From a virus: a DNA stretch of 25,388 bases. Each line of letters opens with the position of its first letter. The stretch's first letter is position 1. Where the stretch lies: IMG/VR virus record IMGVR_UViG_3300017781_000115, positions 1 to 25,388 of that record. The stretch is one strand, 5' to 3'. A program made the translations under genes and the position numbers. Shown here piece after piece: positions 13,450 to 21,096 of the stretch. Below the pieces are notes generated by a model. The model did not search any database and was not told the DNA's origin. It saw only the letters and a list, made by a program, of their open reading frames with translations.

Positions 13450-14028
13450 ATGAGTATGTATCAAATTAACCAGAAGGTTAAATCGGAAGGGTCGTCAACC
13501 AAAGTATTTCCATTAGGAATTAGTGAAAATGCTGAAATGACAAATGTAAGTATGGAAACTGCTTCTAACGGAAATAGTTTCTTAAAGTTTTCTTTCACAG
13601 CACCAGACGGTTCTGCATTAAGTCATTTAGAATGGCCTATCGATGTAAACAATGAAGGGTGGGAAAAGAAAGCACAGTCTCAAATGAAAAGAGTTAAGCA
13701 TATTATGACTAAATTCTTAACAGAAGACAAGGCTGTTGTAAATGCACAAGACTTTGAAGGCTTTTGCCAGCAAGTAATTGCATTACTAGGAAATACATAT
13801 GTAGGTAAGAAATTAAGAGTTAAGACTGTTTACAGTTACAACAATTATGTTTCTATTCCTAAGTATGTTCCATTCTTAGAAGATATGAGTGTTGAGAAAA
13901 CTAAGCTTAATATCACAAACTTTGATAAAATGGAAAAGGATGAAGCTGAAAATCCTTCTTCTTTAACATCTACTGCGCCATCTAATGGTGCTGTAACGGA
14001 GCCTGCTAGTTCTGATTTACCTTTCTAG
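13450..14028 (+). CDS. ssb: Single-stranded DNA-binding protein
   Basis: The protein ends in an acidic/Ser-rich tail finishing SSDLPF, the hallmark of bacterial and phage SSB tails that dock partner proteins. Before it (about residues 25-150) lies a beta-rich region with SFLKFSFTAPDGS and LRVKTVYSYNNYVSI, consistent with an OB fold, and a disordered Ser/Thr/Pro linker (about 165-187). The sequence is divergent from E. coli SSB. It would coat single strands during replication and annealing, fitting its place between the Sak4-like ATPase and the primase. A TAATTAATTAATTAA tract lies 14 bases upstream, and a strong GC hairpin follows the stop. Confidence 0.78.
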   Translation: MSMYQINQKVKSEGSSTKVFPLGISENAEMTNVSMETASNGNSFLKFSFTAPDGSALSHLEWPIDVNNEGWEKKAQSQMKRVKHIMTKFLTEDKAVVNAQDFEGFCQQVIALLGNTYVGKKLRVKTVYSYNNYVSIPKYVPFLEDMSVEKTKLNITNFDKMEKDEAENPSSLTSTAPSNGAVTEPASSDLPF

Positions 14029-14043
14029 GTAAGTTAAACTGTT

Positions 14044-14075
14044 AGATATAGGGGAGTGTAATGCTCCCCTTATCT
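14044..14075 (+). terminator. Strong hairpin between ssb and primase (attenuator-like)
   Basis: GGGGAG (14051-14056) pairs with CTCCCC (14064-14069), extended outward by AGATA (14044-14048) with TATCT (14071-14075). It is the strongest GC stem in the replisome block. No T-run follows, and the primase ATG is only 8 bases away. It could stabilise the ssb message, cause partial termination or restrain primase translation. Confidence 0.5.
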
Positions 14076-14082
14076 ATTTACA

Positions 14083-15099
14083 ATGGAATCCCCTTACAAG
14101 ATAACACTTTCTTTAACTAAGGATCATATTTTAGATAAGATTAGCCAATATCAATTATTTAGCTATTATTTAGGATGTGACTTTAAGTCTGGAGTTGTAA
14201 TGAATAGTCCGCTCCGACAAGATGATAAACCAAGTTTTTCCATCTTTACTGATCGTAAAGGTACTCTGAGATTTAAAGATTTCGGTAATGGAGATACTGG
14301 TGATGCATTTACATTTATTCAAACACTATTTGGATGTGATTTTTATTCTGCGTTAGTTAGAATAAATGAAGATTTCAAATTAGACTTAATGTATAATAAG
14401 AAAAATGTTACAATAAAGCCGTATGATGGATTTGTTACGGCAATCAAAGAATTAAAGTTTGATGCAAAAAAGACTATAGGTGTAAAAACTCAGTCTTTAA
14501 ATTTTATAGATAAACATTACTGGGAACAATATGGTATAACAGAAAAAGTACTTAAATATTATAATGTATTTTCATGTAAATGTGTATTTATAGGAGAGAA
14601 TGTAGTAGGCTATTATAAAAATAATGATCCAATATATGGATATTTATTCTATAAAGATAGTGTATATACATGGAAAATTTACCGCCCATTGTCCCTTACG
14701 GGTCATAAATGGATGAGTAACACTAATCGAACTATCTTCCAAGGCTGGGATCAACTGCCTGAACGAGGAGAGTTCATTATTATAACGAAGTCACTAAAAG
14801 ATGTAATGGTTTTAAGAACCCTTGGATTTATTAGTGCTGCGTTGCAGAATGAGATTACTAGTATCAAAGATACTGTAGCCCGAGAGTTATATGAAAGATT
14901 TAATAAAGTATATATATTAAATGATTTCGATTTAACCGGTGTTAAAGGCGCTAATAATTTAAGAAAGAAATATGGATTTACTCCTATTTTCTTACAAACT
15001 TTTAGTACTAGAAACAATGGCTTTAAAGATATTTCTGATTATAGGAAAGATCATACTGCTGAACAAAGTAAAAACAAAATAAATAAATTAATAATATGA
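14083..15099 (+). CDS. DnaG-type primase lacking zinc-finger cysteines
   Basis: It makes RNA primers for replication. The N-terminal part (about residues 38-85) follows the CHC2 zinc-domain pattern: SPLRQDDKPSFSIF stands where CPFHxExxPSF is usual, and FKDFGNGDTGDAFTFI stands where the second Cys pair and GDxxxF lie. All metal ligands are replaced, so the fold seems kept without zinc. The Toprim region (about 228-300) has TKSLKD where EGxxD is normal, apparently putting Lys236 in place of the catalytic Glu, while the DFD motif (D281, D283) remains. Similar zinc-less primases occur in other Bacteroidota phages, to my recollection. The gene sits after a strong hairpin and overlaps rIIA by ATGA. 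Confidence 0.82.
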   Translation: MESPYKITLSLTKDHILDKISQYQLFSYYLGCDFKSGVVMNSPLRQDDKPSFSIFTDRKGTLRFKDFGNGDTGDAFTFIQTLFGCDFYSALVRINEDFKLDLMYNKKNVTIKPYDGFVTAIKELKFDAKKTIGVKTQSLNFIDKHYWEQYGITEKVLKYYNVFSCKCVFIGENVVGYYKNNDPIYGYLFYKDSVYTWKIYRPLSLTGHKWMSNTNRTIFQGWDQLPERGEFIIITKSLKDVMVLRTLGFISAALQNEITSIKDTVARELYERFNKVYILNDFDLTGVKGANNLRKKYGFTPIFLQTFSTRNNGFKDISDYRKDHTAEQSKNKINKLII

Positions 15100-17558
15100 A
15101 ATTAGAACGCGAACATGTAGTCGATGAGTTAATCGGCGATGTTAAAACCAATAAATTTAAAATTGGTGAAGATTCGATGGGTATCATAATAGACTCATTG
15201 ATTAATCTATATTCTGATCCTATTGGTTCTATTGTTAGAGAGGTAACATCTAATTGTTATGACGCACATCGAGAGAAAGATCTTAAGATAGAAAAAGTCA
15301 TACCGTTAGGGGATGAAGATGATCCTAAATGGTTTCATCCAGCTTCCAAAAAACCACAAATAGAATTTCAGGAAGAGAATATATTGTTAGGCGTAGGTAA
15401 TGCCTTCTTATTCCGTGACTTCGGTGTCGGGTTAAGTAAAAAACGTGTAGAAGAGATTTATACTTTATTTGGTAATTCAACCAAAAGAGATAATAATCAT
15501 CAAATTGGTGGTTTCGGTATTGGTGCTAAATCACCTTTCTCGTACACTGACACTTTTTATATAATAAGTAACCATAACGGTAAAAAGTTTAGTTATATGT
15601 TATATAGAGGTAATGATGCATTTCACATGGATCTTCTTAAAGAAGGAGAAACAACTGAATTGAATTCTACTGAAGTGATTATACCCTTAGATGATGTTAT
15701 GTCTTATAGAGACATTAAGAGATTTACAAAAGCAATTAACAATCAATTAATGTACTTTACAGGCTTAGAATTTATCAATATATCAGAAGGGACTGGTAGA
15801 GAGGTGCAACTAGCAGCTCTAGACTATGAAGATGATGATATAGCTATTGAATTAAAGCAACAACATGATAGTGATTTAAATGATATTCATTTAATGGTTG
15901 GTAGAGTTCGTTATCCTCTTAATACGTCACAAATTGAGAGTCAGGTTTTATGGGAGTCTGAAAGAATTCCTTGTGCTATTAAATTTAATGTAGGTGAATT
16001 AGATTTAGTTCCCAGTAGAGAAGCAATTCGATACACGGATAAAACTAAAAATGCTATAAAAGACAAGGTTTTAAAGATACAGAGAAACTTAAAAGCTGAT
16101 TGTGAACATGAATTATCAACTTCTGATAATATGATTACCTGGTTAAAACAGGCTTCTGCGTTAAAAGCTAATGCAGGATATTCATATAGAAGAGATTATG
16201 GTTCTATTTTCGCTGTAAAGTCTTATATGGCAAAACTTAGTAATAAAAATCTAGAATGTACATTACATGATGTTAAGCTTTCTGGCTCATTATTAAATGA
16301 TGATCATAGAAACCATTGTCTATTTACAGGTTTTACTGTAAATAAAGTAACAAGACAGTCTAATGGTAATTATGTAGGTGGTTATAAACTTAGTAAAACT
16401 AGCCCAAACATACAGGATTTTATAGATCTTCCTATTTTATTTCAACAACAGATAGATACTACAGATACTGAATCGGAAGAAACTCGTAAAGTGTTTTTAA
16501 AGAGTAAGGATCTATATCTAACAAGTAAAGAAGATTTTTCTAGAGGTTTTATACAAATTAGAAGACTTCATGCTTTAACTAAAAAAGAAATTACTAAAGC
16601 TAGTAATTTATTTCAAGTTGAACATCGTGAAGACGAAACAATTTTACAGGACTTTGAAGGTATGTCGACATTATTTAGTCATGTTCAAATGATAGATTAT
16701 GATAATATTGATATGTCTGAAGCTACTGATTTTGATGAAGAAACTGTAGGTAACTATGAGTCAGAAGCGCAGAGACGTAAAAGATTGGGTAAAGCTTTTA
16801 TGAGACGTGTTTACTTTAAAGATAGATGGGGTAAACGTGATAAAATTGCATTTAGTAATAGTGAATATTTTATTTCTGATTTAGAAGAATATGTTAAGAA
16901 TGGTGGTATATGTATATGGGGTAATTCAGCAGACGAAAGTCTATTGAAAAACGTCGCCGCTGTATGTGCGCAGGCAAAACTGTATCCAGATATGTCTGGT
17001 TATGGAAAAAGCTCTTTAGATATAGAAAGCTTTCCTGTTGTAATACTTAAGGTAGCTGCTACTCTTAATAAAAAACTAACTAATCTTATAAATATTAAAG
17101 ACCTATTCAAAATGAAACATAGAATTCTAGTTAACTGGCATACAGCTAAACTAACCAGAGAGTCTACAGATGATTTATATTTCTTTTCATGCTTTGAAAA
17201 ACTTAATGCTGACTTATACTACAAGTGGAAAAAGTTAAAAGAAAATCATGAAAATAACTATGAACATTTTCAATATTTAAATGGACAAGATCAGAATGAA
17301 ATGGTTAAAATTTGTGTTGAGCATGATTGTACTAATCATTCAATGATGCAAGACATGGCAGAGTTAAAATTATATGCTAAAGATTTAGATTTACTTAAGC
17401 ATTTAGAATTTGCTCAAAATGATGCCACATCTGAATCATCTATTCCTAATAAAGAAGTGTTTTTAGCTGTTAGAGAATATCTTAGATTTAAAGGTAAAGC
17501 TGTTGTGAAATTCAAAAAACAAAAAAAGAAAGAGGTGGAAGAGCCTCAAAGTAATTAA
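15096..17558 (+). CDS. rIIA: rIIA-like GHKL ATPase protein
   Basis: The N-terminal 150 residues form a GHKL (Hsp90/gyrase/MutL) ATP-binding domain: the N-box REVTSNCYDAHRE (48-60, with E49 and N53), the DFGVG loop at 108-112, and GGFGIGAKS at 138-146. The remaining roughly 650 residues are helix-rich and unnamed, ending in a Lys-rich tail. This is the architecture of T4 rIIA, a membrane-associated protein that counters exclusion by resident prophages. Its partner rIIB follows 21 bases later. The T4-like role is inferred from family and gene pairing. It starts through an ATGA overlap with the primase. Length (820 aa) is similar to or somewhat longer than the T4 protein. Confidence 0.87.
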   Translation: MKLEREHVVDELIGDVKTNKFKIGEDSMGIIIDSLINLYSDPIGSIVREVTSNCYDAHREKDLKIEKVIPLGDEDDPKWFHPASKKPQIEFQEENILLGVGNAFLFRDFGVGLSKKRVEEIYTLFGNSTKRDNNHQIGGFGIGAKSPFSYTDTFYIISNHNGKKFSYMLYRGNDAFHMDLLKEGETTELNSTEVIIPLDDVMSYRDIKRFTKAINNQLMYFTGLEFINISEGTGREVQLAALDYEDDDIAIELKQQHDSDLNDIHLMVGRVRYPLNTSQIESQVLWESERIPCAIKFNVGELDLVPSREAIRYTDKTKNAIKDKVLKIQRNLKADCEHELSTSDNMITWLKQASALKANAGYSYRRDYGSIFAVKSYMAKLSNKNLECTLHDVKLSGSLLNDDHRNHCLFTGFTVNKVTRQSNGNYVGGYKLSKTSPNIQDFIDLPILFQQQIDTTDTESEETRKVFLKSKDLYLTSKEDFSRGFIQIRRLHALTKKEITKASNLFQVEHREDETILQDFEGMSTLFSHVQMIDYDNIDMSEATDFDEETVGNYESEAQRRKRLGKAFMRRVYFKDRWGKRDKIAFSNSEYFISDLEEYVKNGGICIWGNSADESLLKNVAAVCAQAKLYPDMSGYGKSSLDIESFPVVILKVAATLNKKLTNLINIKDLFKMKHRILVNWHTAKLTRESTDDLYFFSCFEKLNADLYYKWKKLKENHENNYEHFQYLNGQDQNEMVKICVEHDCTNHSMMQDMAELKLYAKDLDLLKHLEFAQNDATSESSIPNKEVFLAVREYLRFKGKAVVKFKKQKKKEVEEPQSN

Positions 17559-17574
17559 TTAATTAATATATTTG
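17552..17574 (+). promoter_or_regulatory. TAATTAATTAATTAA tract plus TATATTTG before rIIB
   Basis: The 15-mer at 17552-17566 is identical to the one before ssb. TATATTTG (17567-17574) fits the -7 consensus TAnnTTTG but lies only 6 bases from the ATG, so it would give a nearly leaderless message if used. Confidence 0.42.
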
Positions 17575-17579
17575 CAAAT

Positions 17580-18590
17580 ATGACAAATTCGTATTTAGTC
17601 TGTAAAATCGGTAAAGATGATGTTCAAGTTATTATCGATGGACTACCAAAAAGTATCTCTAAACAATTTAAAGAAGCTGATCAAGTAATAGCGCTTGCTA
17701 GAAGCTTTAATGTATCAAGAGATCAAGATGAACGTAACGCTATACTGGAGAAAGTGAAAACCTTACTTACTCCTGCAAATCGCATTCAGCACCAAACTGA
17801 TGGTCGTTTTGAGTTTGATGGAGGGAACAAAATGTATCTTAGAGGTACAACTGATCCTATTCCTAACTTCCTTGCGAAGAAACTTATGAAATGGCTTGAA
17901 GAAGGAGTGCCGTTAGACGGTTTGGTAAATTTCTGGAAGCATCTATTGTTAAATCCTGATAAGACTGTTAGAAAGCAGTTATATGGTTTCTTAGAGCATA
18001 ATGGACATCCCATTACAGATAAAGGTTATTTCTTAGCTTATAAAGCTTGTAAAGTTAAAAGTACTTATGACACTGAAACCGGTGAGGAAAAGGTTCAGTT
18101 TAAGTATGACGCTGATACAGGTGAACAAGAGCAGAAATATACACAATCATTAACTTTTGCTCCATATCATAGTGGTGCGCACGGCATGGTAATTAAATGC
18201 GGTACGCCTATCACAATGCCGAGAGAAGATTGTGATTCAAATCCTGAACGTACTTGTTCTGCTGGCCTACATGTAGGTTCAATGGAATATGTTCATGACT
18301 TTGGATACAATGATGGTGTAATCTTAGAAGTTCTTGTAAGTCCGCGTAATGTTGTAGCAGTTCCGACTGATTACAATAATACAAAGATGAGAACATGTGA
18401 GTATTTCCCTATTGCTATTAGTAATGGTGAAAACGAAAACATTTTCTTAGAATCTGACTATACTGCATTTGATCACAAACAAATGAAAGTAGATTTACAA
18501 GAATATGAATCTGCCAAAAAGCAACAAATTAGTGATTTAGAAACTGAGTTAGCTCAGAATTCTGAAATCGCTGAAAGCTTGATGGCGTAA
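17580..18590 (+). CDS. rIIB: rIIB-like protein
   Basis: The sequence shows the recognisable rIIB-family core: NFLAKKLMKWLEEGVPLDGLVNFW (about 97-120, in parts), LYGFLEHNGHPITDKGYFLAYKA (about 138-160), then CSAGLHVGSMEYV (about 226-238) and a strand VILEVLVSPRNVVAVP. The T4 counterpart acts with rIIA in lysis timing and exclusion. The order rIIA-rIIB and the 21-base spacing match that partnership. The C-terminal 40 residues are a charged helix, probably coiled-coil. The gene is preceded by a distinctive tract shared with ssb and followed by a GC-rich hairpin spacer. Confidence 0.85.
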   Translation: MTNSYLVCKIGKDDVQVIIDGLPKSISKQFKEADQVIALARSFNVSRDQDERNAILEKVKTLLTPANRIQHQTDGRFEFDGGNKMYLRGTTDPIPNFLAKKLMKWLEEGVPLDGLVNFWKHLLLNPDKTVRKQLYGFLEHNGHPITDKGYFLAYKACKVKSTYDTETGEEKVQFKYDADTGEQEQKYTQSLTFAPYHSGAHGMVIKCGTPITMPREDCDSNPERTCSAGLHVGSMEYVHDFGYNDGVILEVLVSPRNVVAVPTDYNNTKMRTCEYFPIAISNGENENIFLESDYTAFDHKQMKVDLQEYESAKKQQISDLETELAQNSEIAESLMA

Positions 18591-18599
18591 TTATAATTA

Positions 18600-18660
18600 G
18601 TAAGAACGGGCCTCTTTGGCTTCCTCCATTGTGCCTTGGAGGCTCGTCTCCTTACGCTTA
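18600..18660 (+). other. Hairpin-rich spacer before rusA
   Basis: GTAAG (18600-18604) can pair with CTTAC near 18651-18655, enclosing CCTCCA/TGGAGG with an 8-nt loop and other GC-rich pairings. There is no T-run. It could be a processed or regulatory hairpin between rIIB and rusA. The preceding frame runs through it only from a TTG at 18636. Confidence 0.4.
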
Positions 18661-18668
18661 ATTCGCTT

Positions 18669-19166
18669 ATGAAACAATTAAAAATAGAAATTCCAAATTT
18701 TATTACACATGTTGCGAAAACGAACACAAAATATGTGAAAATAAACGGACAGAGATTATACACCGGTATGAATCATCATTTAAGAGCTTTGATTGTAAGA
18801 AGAATGCATAGATATATCCAACAATGGATTCCAAACGGATTAGATATTCGAAAAATGGGACCATTAAAGATAAAGTTAGAATTGCATACTGTTATAAATC
18901 ATGGAGACATTAGGATGTATAAAGGAGACTTGAGATGGCGTCCACCTAAAAAAGGATACACCCCTAAATGGGATGTAGATAATTTATGGATATGGATAAA
19001 AAGCTTCCAAGACACTATAGTTGAAATGGGTTTAATAGACGACGATAATTGTGCTACGATACCACAAACAGGAGAGATAGAGTTTATTCCTGTTCCTACT
19101 ATAGATGATAGAAAATTAGTATTTATTATAACACCTTATAAAAGGAAAAAAACGAAGAAAAAATGA
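18669..19166 (+). CDS. rusA: RusA-like Holliday junction resolvase
   Basis: RusA-family nucleases cut four-way DNA junctions during recombination and before packaging. Residues about 108-138 show the family core: WDVDNL (Asp-x-Asp), a Lys in IKSF, DTI, and GLIDDDN, matching the D-x-D, K and D(D) catalytic pattern of RusA. Length (165 aa) is slightly longer than E. coli RusA (about 120 aa), with a basic N-terminal extension and a Lys-rich tail. The frame is open from a TTG at 18636, but that lies in a hairpin-rich spacer, so the ATG at 18669 is chosen. It overlaps the exonuclease gene by ATGA. Confidence 0.87.
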   Translation: MKQLKIEIPNFITHVAKTNTKYVKINGQRLYTGMNHHLRALIVRRMHRYIQQWIPNGLDIRKMGPLKIKLELHTVINHGDIRMYKGDLRWRPPKKGYTPKWDVDNLWIWIKSFQDTIVEMGLIDDDNCATIPQTGEIEFIPVPTIDDRKLVFIITPYKRKKTKKK

Positions 19167-20194
19167 AAATAGATCATTTAAGTCACTCTTCCCTTAGCGC
19201 TTTAAAAGTAAGCCCACAATATTTTATAAAATATAAAAACAAAGAACTAAACAAATCTAGTAAAGGATTTGAATTAGGATCTGCTATTCACTGCTATATA
19301 TTAGAACATGATAAGTTCGATAGTAGATATGTGGTAGCAGACATACCAGTTATTGGTGGTATGATGGGAACTTTTATTGAGACTATGGTTGAAAATGAGG
19401 CTTTTGTTGCATCTACATTATATGACAGTACAGAAGACACACCTTCTGAATTTGTTATACATAGTGTAGACGAATTGTATGAGACTTGCTACTCAAAAGC
19501 AGGTTTTAAAACACCACTAGCTGGTGTCATAAAAAAGCTAGAAAAAGAAGAAAATAAAAATTACTTAGAGTTCTTAAGAAAATCTAAAGGCAAAGAAGTT
19601 TTATCGTCAGAAGATTATGTAATAATAGAACAATGCGCTGCTAGTGTCGCGGGACATGCTGTAGCAAGTAATATTTGTAATACCTCAGAGTTAAATAATG
19701 CTGAGGCTGAGAAGGAACTTTCTTGGACTTATAAGGATTATCCTTATTTAATTAAATCCATTATTGATAATTTAATACTTAACAAAGAAAATAAGTTAAT
19801 TACAATAGTAGATCTTAAAACCACCGCTAAATCTGTATATAACTTTATGGGAGCTTATAGTTCTTATGGATATTATAGACAGATGGCAATTTATAAAGAA
19901 GCTGTTAATTGGTATCTTAGTGAATTGGGTGAAGATCCGCTAGAATATGATATAAAGTCATATATTGTAGTTGTTCAAACGACTGGACTTTGTGAGTGTG
20001 TGGTATATGAACCAGATAGCTTCGATTTATCTATAGCCATTGATGAATTCGAAAATTTGCTAGAAAGGTTTAAATGGCATCAAGACCACAACCGTTGGGA
20101 TTACCCAATGGAGTATTATAGTAATAATGGTGTAATTAAAATCAAATTGTCAGATGATAAAATCTCTCGAATCAGAGAAAATTTTGAAGACTAA
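19163..20194 (+). CDS. PD-(D/E)XK exonuclease (RecB/Cas4/RecE-like)
   Basis: The nuclease core motifs are in order: GSAIHCYILE (H43) at the N terminus, E185, D202 in IKSIIDN, the DLK motif at 217-219 followed by TT, and Q240 in RQMAIYK. This is the lambda-exonuclease/RecB-type fold found in phage 5'-3' exonucleases such as RecE and DUF3799 proteins, which expose single strands for annealing. Together with the Sak4-like ATPase, SSB and RusA it would complete a recombination pathway. The 343-aa length is typical. Its last 41 bases overlap the next gene in another frame. Confidence 0.85.
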   Translation: MKIDHLSHSSLSALKVSPQYFIKYKNKELNKSSKGFELGSAIHCYILEHDKFDSRYVVADIPVIGGMMGTFIETMVENEAFVASTLYDSTEDTPSEFVIHSVDELYETCYSKAGFKTPLAGVIKKLEKEENKNYLEFLRKSKGKEVLSSEDYVIIEQCAASVAGHAVASNICNTSELNNAEAEKELSWTYKDYPYLIKSIIDNLILNKENKLITIVDLKTTAKSVYNFMGAYSSYGYYRQMAIYKEAVNWYLSELGEDPLEYDIKSYIVVVQTTGLCECVVYEPDSFDLSIAIDEFENLLERFKWHQDHNRWDYPMEYYSNNGVIKIKLSDDKISRIRENFED

Positions 20195-20738
20195 ATCTTA
20201 TGATTTTTTATTACCTTTAACAGGTTATTCTAGTATAGATTTAAATCCTTATTTAGTAAATGTATATCTTGGCGATACAAGTTTACTAGATTGGGATTTA
20301 AATTCTCCTGATATTTTTGTATTAACAAAATATAATGGGAATATGCGATATTATAATCTAGAGAAGCAAATAGAGAAACATGAAGATTTTAAAACCTCCT
20401 ATTCTTTATTTAGAGGTAGATACATAATGTTTGTATTTACTATAAATAAGGAATTTAAGAAAGATTATGAACGATTCTTACGAGGTAAATATTCAGAATT
20501 TTCTCACCCCGCTAAAATTCGATTAATGAAAGATCGTAGTATTAAAAGTGCCATTCCGTTTGTCCTCGATAAAGGACAGTCACTGCGTACGTACTGGGAA
20601 GAAAAACTAGACGCGCAGCTACCAGACAATTCAGAAGTATGGCCTATTGTAAATTACAATCAAGAGTTATTTGATAGGGTTAAGTTTAAGAAACAGATGG
20701 GAATAAACACAGATTTACCGGCTAATTTAGTCCGGTAA
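20154..20738 (+). CDS. Hypothetical phage protein, 194 aa
   Basis: Not recognised. It is a soluble alpha/beta protein with an LFRGRYIMFVF strand and a basic middle segment (YERFLRGKYSEF), with no clear catalytic motif. The ATG at 20154 gives a 41-base overlap with the exonuclease gene. No other ATG lies near in frame, but a TTG at 20184 would shorten the overlap. It is the last plus-strand gene before the convergent junction, and its 3' end overlaps the minus-strand gene by 12 bases within a shared hairpin. Confidence 0.75.
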   Translation: MIKSLESEKILKTKSYDFLLPLTGYSSIDLNPYLVNVYLGDTSLLDWDLNSPDIFVLTKYNGNMRYYNLEKQIEKHEDFKTSYSLFRGRYIMFVFTINKEFKKDYERFLRGKYSEFSHPAKIRLMKDRSIKSAIPFVLDKGQSLRTYWEEKLDAQLPDNSEVWPIVNYNQELFDRVKFKKQMGINTDLPANLVR

Positions 20739-20741
20739 GTC
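20712..20741. terminator. Convergent-gene hairpin, possible bidirectional terminator
   Basis: GATTTACCGG (20712-20721) pairs with CCGGTAAGTC (20732-20741) around a 10-nt loop with one G-U pair. The stop codons of both converging genes fall inside it. No T-run flanks it on the plus side, so termination is plausible rather than certain. Confidence 0.5.
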
Positions 20742-21089
20742 TGTCTCATCGTCCATAGGTATCTTATAAGTAAACTTTCCTTGTTTTTTTTTATTCTCAC
20801 TGCTTAACTGTATTTCCCTCTCTTTACAGATCTTAAGGACATTACATTTTTCGTACTCCTCTGTTTCTATATAGTAGTCTATAAGGACATCAAAAATAGT
20901 TAGACTATCAAAATCAGTTAAGAGCCAGAATAGCTTTTCAGGAAAAATATCAAAATCGTAATTATTTATAACTAATGTATACGTATTTTCCATGGACTGT
21001 CTCTTAATAGATTCTTTTTGTTTATCTGTTAATAAATCCAAGTCAGAGTCTTCTGGATCATAAAAAAAATTCTCTAAATTATCAGGCAT
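20727..21089 (-). CDS. Small acidic hypothetical protein, 120 aa
   Basis: The N-terminal 25 residues are very acidic (EDSDLDLL). The middle contains a Leu/Phe-rich helical region (about 45-75) and a KCNVLKICKERE segment, and the C terminus is again acidic (DDETDLPD). I recognise no family. It lies 7 bases downstream of the giant minus-strand gene, in the same direction, so the two probably share a message. Acidic small proteins next to large phage proteins can be chaperones or DNA-mimic partners, but nothing here proves either. Confidence 0.7.
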   Translation of the reverse strand: MPDNLENFFYDPEDSDLDLLTDKQKESIKRQSMENTYTLVINNYDFDIFPEKLFWLLTDFDSLTIFDVLIDYYIETEEYEKCNVLKICKEREIQLSSENKKKQGKFTYKIPMDDETDLPD

Positions 21090-21096
21090 TATTTAT

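Noticed and set aside
18636-18668. TTG start at 18636 for RusA
   Set aside because: It falls in a GC-rich hairpin spacer; the ATG at 18669 starts a protein of normal RusA layout.
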